A DNA stretch of 64,000 nucleotides, taken from assembly GCF_905163445.1 (NCBI RefSeq), contig NC_053197.1:248001-312000 (forward strand). The letters are read 5' to 3'. The stretch comes from Pararge aegeria (lineage: Eukaryota; Arthropoda; Insecta; Lepidoptera; Nymphalidae). A program made the position numbers and the translations under genes. Positions 45,776 to 55,985 of the stretch are shown piece after piece. The notes below the pieces were generated by a model. The model ran no database searches. It saw nothing but the letters and a program-made list of their open reading frames with translations, and was not told the DNA's origin. The stretch's first letter is position 1. Each line of letters opens with the position of its first letter.

Positions 45776-47396
45776 TATTGCATCGTTATTTCGGATGAAG
45801 CTCTATAAACTTTAGTGGCGTTAGAATGTTGGAAATCCAAGTTCTAAAAGATATCGCACTGCACTGGTTCGGCAATTGCCAAAAAATGCCCTATTCTGCC
45901 GCAGGAAAACTCTGTGACACATATTTTATGTGGTAGGAAAACTATCTCCCCTATAGCTCAGTAATTACATGTTAAACTAAATATTACTATCATTCTTATC
46001 CTATATTGAAAAAGAAAATTAACAAATTCTTAATTGGTAGCTCTCAAAACTTGAAATGATAAGTAAACTACCTCGATCGAAAAGAATTCTGAATTTTCAC
46101 ATTAAAATTAATTTATAGGGTAAAAATAACTTAAATTGAATACTCTTTTTTACCTAAAGTTCTTTTGCAATGTTAATAAATAGTTAATTTTTAAGTATTT
46201 GCATCGGTTTAACATGAGAACTACAAAAGTTCTAAAAGTGCCCAATTTTCGACAATTCCGTCGAATATGATTTTTATTATGTTGCCCTATTAAGCCATCT
46301 TGCTATGCTTTAAGTACCAATCTGATTAGTAATAGTGACTTAGTTAAACAATGATTACTTGCTACCCTCTCGCGATATTACCGAGTAAACTCCAACAGCA
46401 CATGTAACTGGAGTTTGCAATCAAAGGACTAATTACCGGCGAGTGTTCAGCAAATATTCGCGACCACTCAGCGTAGGTTGTGTTACAGAATTCAATTAGA
46501 AAACACTCTATACTAAACTACGCAGCGCTATCATACGTGCAGACATTATTCACTTCTATTCCCTGTTCCATATGGTTTAAAATGTTCTGTAGTGTAGCGC
46601 CGGATAGATTTTCACTCATGGTGGATGTGATCCTTTTTTTTAAATGGAATGAAATGGAACGTTATTGGTATTTTGTAATAGGTTTAGGTATATGAACTCT
46701 TTATGAAATAAATTATAATGCGATCGATAAGATAATACACGACTGTTTGTAATGAACATTGTCAAAGAATGATCATACCTAGATCAGTTTCCTTTATTTC
46801 CCGTTTTTGGCGAACGAATTTCCTATATTACACATCGAACGTACAATCGAAGCGATCAATTCGGCACCTTTGCATAACGAGCCTACAAAAATACTTTACG
46901 ATTACTCCCCTCCCCCCCAACCGACCCCTCTCTAGGCCACTGATCGAATAATGAATTAAGTGCCGATCACACCAGACAGTTTACCATTCGACTACACAAA
47001 AACGAACCTTATCGGTTTGAATTAAAGATGAGTACAGGTGTTTTATTAGGTCGAGGAGGGCTTTCTCGAAGGAACACGCCATTAGCAATGATAATAGGTA
47101 GTGTCCCGCAGAGTGCCAGCTCATTACCCGCGCCTTCGACGTCGGTTATCATACTTTGACGGCATACATATTAACGATTTCTCGCTTCAAAGAAAGCTTT
47201 GAGGTGACACTGTTTTGATAGCGCCGCGTTTTAGATTAGATTTAATCATTTTTTTCACCGACTAATTTAATCATGTTCTCAATTCAGTTTTCAGTATTAG
47301 ACTGAATACTGTTTCTCTTGTGATTATTTGTAAGTGGATGCTTTCAGGCAGTTCTCATTGAAAATTGGTAACTTCTGTTAAACATATATTTTTGAT
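45776..47396. other. Noncoding interval
   Basis: AT-rich; no gene or clear repeat recognised. Confidence 0.4.
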
Positions 47397-47669
47397 ATCA
47401 TCATCATCATCAACCCATAACCGGCCCAATACAGGGCCCGGGCTAGTCCGTAGTTTACCACGCTGGTCAAGTGCGGTTTGGTACACTGCACCGTTGCACA
47501 TTATGGAGTACTCTCAGGCTTGCAGGTTTCATCACCATGTTTCCCTTCATCGTTGTGATATAAAATTAAAAACACACATAACTCCGAAAAGTCAGTGTTG
47601 CGTGCCGGGGATCGAACTCGGCCTCCACGAAAGGAAAGCCGAAGTCTTACCGACTAGGCTGTCACCGCT
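47397..47669 (-). mobile_element. SINE family C, full-length, minus strand
   Basis: TCATCATCATCATCAACCC, CTCTCAGGCTTGCAGGTTTC, then CGTGCCGGGGATCGAACTCGG (inverted B box) and CCGACTAGGCTGTCACCGC (inverted A box). Second complete copy of the family. Confidence 0.78.
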
Positions 47670-47828
47670 TTGCTTTTTAGTATAGCTGTACCTACTAGAA
47701 ACATATGCTTAATTTATAGGTAATAGTTATATTTTTGATTAGATGCTATTGCATTACAATTTACAAAAAATATTAGCAGTCTAACTGTTCACTTATAGGC
47801 ATGGTACCTACCCAAAATGCTGGCGCTA

Positions 47829-48130
47829 TTAAACCTTTGAGTTGCTAGACTTAGCCATTGGGCTACATATGGGCCAGCTCCTCGGGTCACCAGATGTCAA
47901 AACCAACTTTTGGGACATGATGTTATTAAAATTTTTCATGTCCGAAGACCATGGGCCCAGAGTCTCAAACGCAAGCGCCGCAAAAACGTAGTCATTACAA
48001 ATAACGGAGTATTTACGGCGCTTAAGCATTTGAGCAGATTCGGCAGCTGCACCCGCTTTTTGGGACGTACTCGGCAAATGAGAAACTGCCAACGTATCAA
48101 CTCTAGCGCACTAGCGCACGCCCCATCGAC
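47829..48130 (-). pseudogene. LINE-type ORF C-terminal relic
   Basis: Read on the minus strand: VDTLAVSHLPSTS, then KAGAAAESAQ, KYSVIC and the motif ALAFETLGPWSSD, followed by LVLTSGDPR. This arrangement matches the region downstream of the reverse transcriptase in some metazoan LINE proteins, where an ETLGP motif precedes TGDPR. The frame is cut by stops on both sides, and no RT motif was found upstream, so it is a relic. The element family is not identified. Confidence 0.5.
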
Positions 48131-48810
48131 CACGGAACTATAGTCATACCGTGGTCTCGTGTAATCATCAACCGAAAGGTTCCGATTGTGCAGGAATAGA
48201 CGCAGAGGCCAGCACTTCGATTACAACTAAACCCATGGTGACCAAATTGATCCACACGAGTGCCACAAGGGCAGTAATGAAGCTCGCATACCTTAATTTC
48301 AAAGCGTAAACATACAGAGAAGCGATGTCTAGCTGAGCTGTGAGACAGTTATAATAATTGTGAACTAATTTCGGATCTCCAAATTTGAATTTGTTCACGT
48401 ACACTGAGCATGCGACAAATTATTTTCTCCGTAAAACAATTCTTACGCAAAAAAAGAAACGAGAATTTTCCGCAAAGGCGCCCGATTTATACCAAACTGA
48501 CAATCATCTTAACATTGACTGCTCAAAACCCTGGCGAGCATTGTTGGCGCTCGCCGGAGTGGAAAAATATAATGGCTGGATAATAACATTATAGCTTTCT
48601 TGTGAGGGGGGGTGTCGGGGGAGGAGGCGGAGCGCGTCCGACGCAGGTCTTACAATCGTTGTAGGTCATTTGGGATAGGGCAGATACTTTTTACGATTAT
48701 AACTAGGACAAGTGCCCCTGGCAATCCTAGTTTGTATAAGACCGCAAATTGGCTACTGTCGCCTACAACTAATTGCTTTACTCAAACTTCTGCCTGTGAA
48801 TTTGTGACAT
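48131..48810. other. Interval with a hydrophobic minus-strand frame
   Basis: The minus frame at 48168-48404 (78 codons) has a long hydrophobic run (LVALVWINLVTMGLVVIEVL). It could be a relic of a membrane protein or chance. The rest is noncoding; a GC-rich G run lies at 48605. Confidence 0.3.
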
Positions 48811-48838
48811 TTTAGATAAAAGAATAATTAATAATTTA

Positions 48839-49027
48839 AGGTCAGATCATTGTGGTCAACTTATTACTGTTTTAAATACTATCAATAAAAGCAGACAAAT
48901 TATAAAGTGTAGGCCAATAACTAAGACTAAATTATTGCGATTCAAACGTGAAATTTCTGCGAAAATCCCTGGTATTGCGTGCGAACATTTTCATCCGGAC
49001 AGTCTTTATAGTGCACTATTTAATACT
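48839..49027 (+). pseudogene. Endonuclease end and linker of the LINE ORF2, part 1
   Basis: The frame reads RSDHCGQLITVL, the SDH end of an apurinic-type endonuclease, then a linker (KTKLLRFKREISAKIPG) and ends at LFNT where the RTE element enters. The same frame resumes at 50612. Confidence 0.75.
49018..49027 (+). repeat. Target site duplication of the RTE insertion, left
   Basis: ATTTAATACT here equals 50602-50611. The duplication is perfect over ten bases and directly flanks the ATG/CAT tail. Confidence 0.88.
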
Positions 49028-50601
49028 CATCATCATCATCATCATCATCACATCAACCGATAGACGTCCACTGCTGGACATAGGTCTTTTGTAGGGAGTT
49101 CCAAGTTCCACGATTCTGAGCCGCTTGGATCCAACGGCTACCTGCGACGCGCTTAATGTCGTCTGTCCACCTCGTTGGGGGTCGACCAACGCTGCGCTTA
49201 CCAGTACGGGGCTGCCATTCCAGCACCTTGGGACCCCAACGTCCATCCTTTCTCCGAACTATGTGCCCGGCCCATTGCCACTTAAGCTTCGCGACTCGTT
49301 GAGCTATGTCGGTAACTTTGGTTCTTCTACGAATCTCCACATTTCTGATTCGATCGCGTAGAGATACTCCGAGCATAGCTCTCTCCATCGCCCGCTGAGT
49401 GACTCTAAGCCTTCTTATGAGGCCCATAGTTAACGACCATGTTTCAGAGCCATAGGTCATCACTGGCAACACGCACTGTTCGAAGACTTTCGTCTTCAGG
49501 CACTGAGGGATTTCTGACGAAAAGATGGCACGGAGTTTCCCGAACGCTGCCCATCCGAGTTGGATTCGGCGGTTCACCTCCTTCTCGAAATTGGACCTAC
49601 CTAACTGGATCGTGTGTCCTAGGTATACGTATTCGTCAACAATTTCGAGTGCAGTGTTCTCAACGATTACTGGTTGAAGCGGAACATGAGCATTAGACAT
49701 AATCTTCGTCTTGCTCATGTTCATTCGTAGGCCAACCTGTTGAGAAGCTCTGCTGAGGCCATCGAGCATCGTATTTAGGTCTCCCAGAGTCTCTGCCATT
49801 ATGACTACATCGTCGGCAAACCGAAGTTGAGTGATGTACTCGCCGTTAATGTTGATGCCAAGTCCGTTCCATTCCAGAAGCTTAAAGACGTCCTCCAACG
49901 CAGCGGTAAATAGTTTCGGGGAGATAACATCTCCCTGTCGCACGCCTCGCTGCAATTGGATTGGTCTCGTAGTCTGATCCTGTATACGAACTGACATAGT
50001 GGCGTTTTTGTACAAACACTGCAACACTTGGATATACCGGTAGTCAATTCGGCATCTCTGCAGTGACCTAAACACAGCCCAAGTTTCCACCGAATCAAAG
50101 GCTTTTTCATAGTCCACAAACGCTAAGCAAAGTGGCCGGTTATACTCTTCAGTCTTCTGTATAACCTGCCGCAGCGTATGAATGTGGTCTATGGTACTAA
50201 AGCCCTTACGGAAACCGGCTTGTTCGGGAGGCTGGAAGTCATCAAACCTACGAGCGAGACGATTCGTAATGACTCTCGAAAACAGCTTGTAGATATGACT
50301 CAGCAGCGAGATGGGTCTGTAATTCTTCAACAAGGTATTATCACCTTTTTTGAAGAACAGAACCACCACACTCCTGTGCCATGCCTCTGGCGTTGTGCCT
50401 TGGTGAATAACGGAATCAAACAATCGCTGAAGGACTCTCAGTATCGGTTTTCCACCTGCCTTCAGGAGTTCTGCCGTTATTCCGTCATCACCCGGCGCCT
50501 TGCCATTTTTAAGCTGCTTGAGAGCCACACTAATCTCGTATAGGCTGACGTCTGGGATATCTTCGGTATAGTGTCGAGTGGGACGTGACGTGACGTCTGG
50601 G
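49028..50601 (-). mobile_element. RTE-type non-LTR element, 5' truncated
   Basis: The 3' end lies at the low coordinate as a (TCA)n tail (49028-49050, ATG repeats on the sense strand). It keeps only the RT and C-terminal part of the ORF. The perfect target duplication and intact frame indicate a fairly recent insertion into an already present LINE. Confidence 0.88.
49053..50600 (-). CDS. RTE-type reverse transcriptase, N-terminally truncated
   Basis: About 515 codons remain open, from the truncated 5' edge to the stop at 49053. Counting from the Met at 50528: NGKAPGDDGI (8-17), NYRPISLL (69-76), GFRKGFSTIDHI (105-116), FVDYEKAFD with Asp139, RQGDVISP (197-204) and RFADD (236-240). A C-terminal domain with KLKWQWAGHIVR and GRPPTRWTDD follows, as in lepidopteran endonuclease-reverse transcriptase annotations. 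The RT active site is complete, but the endonuclease is missing, so this copy cannot move by itself. It would copy RNA at a nicked target in the nucleus. Confidence 0.9.
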   Translation of the reverse strand, partial: PDVTSRPTRHYTEDIPDVSLYEISVALKQLKNGKAPGDDGITAELLKAGGKPILRVLQRLFDSVIHQGTTPEAWHRSVVVLFFKKGDNTLLKNYRPISLLSHIYKLFSRVITNRLARRFDDFQPPEQAGFRKGFSTIDHIHTLRQVIQKTEEYNRPLCLAFVDYEKAFDSVETWAVFRSLQRCRIDYRYIQVLQCLYKNATMSVRIQDQTTRPIQLQRGVRQGDVISPKLFTAALEDVFKLLEWNGLGININGEYITQLRFADDVVIMAETLGDLNTMLDGLSRASQQVGLRMNMSKTKIMSNAHVPLQPVIVENTALEIVDEYVYLGHTIQLGRSNFEKEVNRRIQLGWAAFGKLRAIFSSEIPQCLKTKVFEQCVLPVMTYGSETWSLTMGLIRRLRVTQRAMERAMLGVSLRDRIRNVEIRRRTKVTDIAQRVAKLKWQWAGHIVRRKDGRWGPKVLEWQPRTGKRSVGRPPTRWTDDIKRVAGSRWIQAAQNRGTWNSLQKTYVQQWTSIG

Positions 50602-50611
50602 ATTTAATACT
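50602..50611 (+). repeat. Target site duplication of the RTE insertion, right
   Basis: ATTTAATACT repeats 49018-49027. Directly after it, the host LINE frame continues as INNEFNRVF. Confidence 0.88.
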
Positions 50612-51774
50612 ATAAACAACGAATTTAATAGAGTATTCAACTTTAAGCACATCAATGTCAGTAATAAATTAAAATTTAGTGACTGGGCTACTGTAGATAT
50701 ATATAAAAGTAGGGAGAAGTTGTATGAGCTGTATGATGAAAAACAATTTAATCATACTCCAACTTTCGTAGAACACGTAAAAAAATACTCTAAAATATTT
50801 AAGAATGTTTGCACTAATGCGAAATTGCTACACATTAAATATAGTATAATGAAATCTGATAACAAAGTACAAACAACCTGGAAAATAGTTAATTACGAGT
50901 CAGGAAAAACTAAATCTCGTGATGTGGATTTTGAACTTATTGTTGATAACAATAAAGTGACGTCTGACAGGGAGGTTGCTAATACTTTCGAAAACTTCTT
51001 TCAGAATGTTCCCATTTTGTTAACAGATTCTCTAAGCTCTTCACCAATAGCAGCTCAGCGTATATTGAGAGATAATGTTAAAGAGTGCAATGTTTTATTT
51101 AATTTTAAACATATATCTGCAATAGATATTGTAAAGAATTTCAGGTTATTAAAGTTGAAAAAAACCGGTGATCTGTGGGGTATGTCGGTGATGGTCATTT
51201 CTAACATTATTGACGTTATTGCCCCTTATCTAGCCGTAATTTTTAATGAATGTGTTGATATGGGTATTTTTCCGAACCTAATGAAATGTAGTAAATTAAT
51301 ACCCCTTTTTAAATCCGGTCATAAAAATGACCTTAACAATTACAGGCCTATTTCAATCTTGCCAACTCTTGTCTTTGAAAAAATTATACTTTATCAACTT
51401 TTAAATCATTTTAATGTAAATAACTTACTTCATCCGGAGCAGTACGGCTTCACTAAAGGTCGTAGTACAACGGATGCAGGCGCAAGACTCATAAAGCATA
51501 TTTACGATGCCTGGGAACGTTCGCAGAATGCCATTGGTGTTTTCTGTGATCTGTCCAAAGCATTCGATTGCGTTGAACACAAAACGTTGTTATTAAAACT
51601 AAGCCACTATGGCATCAAAAACGTTGCACTCAATTTAATTGCCTCTTATCTAAGTGATAGAGTTCAAAGGGTATGCGTAAAAGACATAAAGTCTAAGGGA
51701 TCATCTGCCTTAATGGGTGTCCCACAAGGCTCAATTTTGGGTCCCTTATTTTTTTCTGGTGTATATAAATGATC
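50612..51774 (+). pseudogene. LINE ORF2 reverse transcriptase, part 2 (frameshifted)
   Basis: The frame continues from part 1. It includes KLIPLFKSGHKNDLNNYRPISILP, EQYGFTKGRSTTDAGARLI, FCDLSKAFDCV and GVPQGSILGPL. Two codons appear lost in ILPT-LVFEKI (near 51364) compared with the copy at 8517-8645, which has FSK there. It ends at a stop after GPLFFSGVYK because of a one-base change in the T run at 51749-51755; the rest of RT is in the next frame. Confidence 0.85.
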
Positions 51775-52676
51775 TGCCACACCATGTCAGGGGCACTTGT
51801 GAGATTGTACTGTTCGCAGATGATACATCTCTCATTTTTAAGACTGATAGAAACAAAGATAATTTTGACGACGTAAACCGTGCTTTGTCACATGTGTCAG
51901 ACTGGTTTACTGTTAATAACTTACTTTTAAATGCAAAAAAAACCAAGTGTTTGGAATTTGTTTTGCCTAACGTAAAAAAAATTGATAAAAACATCATAAT
52001 AAATGGAGAAACACTTAAAATAGAAAACTCCACTGTTTTTCTAGGAGTGACCTTAGATTGTAAACTACAGTGGGGTACCCATATAGAAAGCCTAGCGAGT
52101 AAACTCAGCTCAGCTGCATATGCAATCAGGAAAATTAGACAGCTTACCGATGTTGAAACAGCTAGGCTTGTTTATTTCGCATACTTTCACAGTATTATGT
52201 CCTATGGGATCTTGCTGTGGGGAAAAGCTGCAGATATTGAAAGTATATTTATACTACAGAAAAGAGCCGTACGATCAATATATAAACTTGGATCACGCGA
52301 ATCGCTTCGTGAAAAATTTAAAGAAATAGGTATTCTTACAGTAGCTTCGCAATACATTTATAATAATATAGTCTTTGTGAGGCAAAATATTACTCTTTAT
52401 AAATCAAAAGCTGAAATTAACAATCGACTTACCAGAAACGGTCATAAATTAGTGATATCTGCATATCGTCTGCGAAAGGTGCAGAACTCCTTTGTGGGGT
52501 TGAGTATACGCTTTTACAACATGATTCCTAAGGAAATTCTTGACCTACCAATGCATACATTTAAAAAATGTGTAAAAACTCATCTAGTACAGCGAGGTTA
52601 CTATACATTTGATGAATTCCTCAATGACAAGGTAGAATGGAAGCAGCCAGCCTCGCTCTCATCTCCCGCAAGATAG
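51756..52676 (+). pseudogene. LINE ORF2 reverse transcriptase, part 3
   Basis: It resumes at LVYINDLPHH, has LFADDTS with the catalytic Asp pair, VSDWFTVNNLLLNAKKTK, VFLGVTLDCKLQWG and the C-terminal AVRSIYKLGSRESLREKF, ending in TAG at 52674-52676. A 3' UTR and repeat tail follow. Except for the T-run shift, this half is undamaged. Confidence 0.88.
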
Positions 52677-52865
52677 CAAAATGATTGTAAATGTTGATGT
52701 TGGAAAAGAGCAACTACTGAGTTTCTTGCCGGCTCTTCTCGGTAGAATCTGCTTTCCGAACCGGTGGTAGAGTCACACAAACATGCATACTTGACGTTTC
52801 AAAAGTGCTTATATTAGGCCTACTTGAAATAAATGAATTTTGAACTTTGAATTTTGAATTTTGAA

Positions 52866-55504
52866 TGACATGTACCACAGTACTCACACCTCCGCACATA
52901 TAGAAGAGAGGCATAATATTTTTGACTAACGTGCGCTGTGGATGAGAAAGTAGCAGGTGCAAACGTTCGATTGTTCGAGCAAAGCAAAGCAAAATTAAAA
53001 AAAAAGCCTTTGTATTTAAAAAAAAGTGCAGTGATCAGCAATCAATATTTCCATTCTGTTTTAGAAAAAAAACAAAAAATTACTCTGAAGTGTTTCAATA
53101 AAAAAAAATTTTTTGAAACAAAGCGAAAAAGTAGGTGTTGTATATATTTTAATAGTTTAGTCGCGATCAGATCAGAACGAAAGATGTATATCTTTCGTTC
53201 TGATCGCGACTAAACTATTAAAATCGTATTTATGTATAAAATTGAATTATCGTTGTTTGATCCGACTCTCCTAACGTAAGGTTTTGACCCTCTATAAAAA
53301 AGGAGGTTTTTGGATTTTTTAAATAGATATTAGATATCGCCTTGCCAGATATCTTATTGAAGGTAAGTTAGATATAATAATAAGGATTAGATATGTTTTT
53401 TTGGTAAAATATTCTCGTTGAGTGATGCTGGTAATTGTATCAACTCGCGTCCCCCCCTGGCGTCGCCCGCTTACAGCCGAGAGCGCAGGAGCTTAGGGTG
53501 ACTTTCTATTAGTACATGCACCAAGACAACCTCGACAATTAATTAATCATATTGTAAATAAGAGGATTTCAAATAAACTCGAATTTTCATGTTGTAAGTC
53601 CATTTTTTTCGGTTTTTATTTATCCCGTGGACTTCCCGTCTCCAGGATGCTATCTCTATGCAAATGTTTGTCAAGTTCGGTTTAGCAGTGAAGGCGTGCA
53701 AAGATGACTAGGGCCATTCTTTGAACCCCCCATAATTCTGTGTCCATCAGTGATTGAGCTGACATTTTTTACATTCATAATATTAAGTATGGAAGTATAC
53801 TATGTATAAGTAACATTGTCATCTATTTACAGTGGGTGAAAAGAAGAGAATCAAGGTTATTTATAGCTTAAACGTAATAAGAACCATTGGAACTTAAATA
53901 TGTTTCCAGAGTCAGAACTATCCCACACGTGCATCTAGGACTTAAACTATTTGTGTTAAATATTTGTAATAAGGCCTGATACAAAAAGAGAAAATATCAT
54001 TCAATATCCTCATAAGTCATAACACATAAGTCAAACAAAGTCGCTCGGGAGGCCTTGACCGCTCAGATCTTTTATACTACGTAACGTATTTTAATGCAGT
54101 TTCAGCAATAGAAAGTTTAATTCTGCAGGAAGGCTTGTATATCGAAAACATGCATGTTATAAAAAAAAGCGAAATAATTTAAAATTGATTTGTAATGACA
54201 TCACATTAGTCGTAACAAACATAATTACGTGCGCTTACCGAATGGGTTAAGGAATCTCCGACGTAAATTCACGTGAGTGTGTCTGATTAAACAATAAGAA
54301 AGCTTGTTACGAGTTTTCCAGCAGCAGTTACGAGCGCAAGTGACCGTGCTAGTGGAACGCCACCCTTAGCTTCTTGTAGGTCACCAGCTAGGGGACTTGG
54401 TGTCAAGGGCCTTCAATTAGTCGTAGGTGCCAAAATTTTAGTGGATGTGAGTGCACAGCCGCTTTGAGTACTTTAATTGGGGTTTTGATTTTGACTGGCA
54501 AAAGAGATTTTTTAACTGAATTTGTTCTGACGAGGTTATTGAAAATGAAAAAGTTTTTTTGAACTTCAACATTACAACTTGTTTGTTACATACATTAGGT
54601 GAATATTGTTATAAGTCACAACAGAATAAAACGCTATAGTTACGAACTGGCGTGGAAATACGTAGATATGATAAATAATGTAGATACAACAAAGGACCAT
54701 TTGAATAAGTTAGTAACCAATACATAAATACATAACTATAACGTAGTAGAATGAAGTGGCATAATAACAGAGTTTTAAGTTTGTCACATATAGGTAAGAA
54801 CTAACAATGGTTGGGATTGTGTATAAATGACATCACTTATGTGATAATATAAGATCACGAAAATACAATAATAAAAGAAGTATCCTATTCGGTTTTCTTA
54901 TGTACGATCATTACTACGTTATTTAGACAGATTTGCAAATTCTTTTTTGTTCGGAAGAAGAAGTCAAAATGGTTTCATTTAAATTTCATGTAGATCTGAT
55001 GATGAGTTTCAGAGACAGATATCGAAAGTCTTTACAACAGCAAATCAACCGCGATTTCCGCTATCACATGACTATACATTGTTTAAGCAAACACACAACA
55101 AAACATCACGCATGTACCTCAAACAGGTAACGCAGATGTATTCAGAAAGTGTTAAAGAAAGAGTTAGCTTGTAATATCGTAAATTTCATTAAATAACATG
55201 GATATCTTAGTCAAGCACTGGCACCAAGAAGTCTATATAAATACATTACATTATAGGCTAATATTTTCCAAGCCCCGCATCGAATCTATTACGGAATGGA
55301 CATCGGCTTCGCAGGAACAAGTTTTTACATCATTACGGGAACAACAATATCATTTTCAAAAAACGGTAGCGTTATCGAGCCCCCAGCGACTTCCCCCTTC
55401 CCCTCGAACTAGCGCCCCCGACCTCGTGCTCCGGGAGCTAGTGGAAAATTTCGCTATAACTCTGCTAATGATACAAATTTGCAATATTTTATCTATATTC
55501 CCTG
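52866..55504. other. Noncoding interval with a long hairpin
   Basis: A Lys-rich, A-run-driven frame at 52938-53213 is not credible as a gene. A large foldback lies at 53146-53224. The rest is AT-rich DNA without recognised genes. Confidence 0.4.
53146..53224. repeat. Long nearly perfect foldback
   Basis: Arms 53146-53185 and 53190-53224 pair over 35 bases around a four-base loop; the left arm carries five extra bases, a tandem ATCAG (53166-53175). It contains TTTAGTCGCGATCAG and its complement. It lies 280 bases past the LINE tail. Confidence 0.85.
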
Positions 55505-55985
55505 GCTATGGCAATATAGCTGTGCGATCAATTTATAAAAAAAAATCACGTGAAGTATTTTAAGAAACAGGTAGTTTAAAGCAAAAAAATATAATAATAT
55601 TAGTTTATAACAAAATAGTATTTGTACGACCGAACATTCCTTTTTATAAAGGAAAAGTAGATAAACAACCAACGTATTCCAAATAGTGAATCCTGCATAT
55701 TTCTGCGAAATATACAGAAATCCAGAATGACTCCTGCGGGAATTTGGGAGCTAGCAATGCATTAGTTTTTTTTCAGTTCATGAATTTCTTAATTTCATCT
55801 CTCACAAGATAGGAAAGTGTTATGTACTATGTTAAATTATAAATTCTTAATGTTGGAAATAAGCAAGTTTTGCTAAGTTTCTAACCGACTTTCTCTCGGT
55901 TTCTTCACTATACAGTATACACAGACAGACTTGACATTTGGGGAGAGAGCTTACTTATTTCAAATAAATAATTTTGGAATTTTAT
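55505..55985 (+). pseudogene. Old relic of the same LINE family
   Basis: AVRSIYKKKSRE (about 55518-55556) and, after a stop, YNKIVFVRPNIPFYKGKVDK correspond to AVRSIYKLGSRE and YNNIVFVRQNITLYKSKAEI of the 48811 element. The 3' part (ACTTGACATTTGGGG, ACTTATTTCAAATAAATAATTTTGGAATTTT) parallels its UTR. Stops and indels are many, so it is an old copy. Confidence 0.65.

Larger units (their letters stand above)
48811..52865 (+). mobile_element. CR1/Jockey-like non-LTR retrotransposon, 5' truncated
   Basis: It starts inside the endonuclease domain, just before the SDHCGQL motif (48842). It ends with CCGGTGGTAGAGTCACAC, AAGTGCTTATATTAGGCC and a TTTGAATT repeat tail at about 52830-52865. A short candidate target duplication, TGACAT, lies at 48805-48810 and 52866-52871. 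The RTE insertion at 49028-50601 interrupts it. The family is that of the copy at 1894-8645. Confidence 0.85.

Noticed and set aside
49028..49052. Independent (TCA)n microsatellite
   Set aside because: It is the 3' tail of the RTE insertion, bounded by the target duplication.
50178..50543. 121-codon plus-strand frame
   Set aside because: Antisense shadow of the RTE reverse transcriptase.
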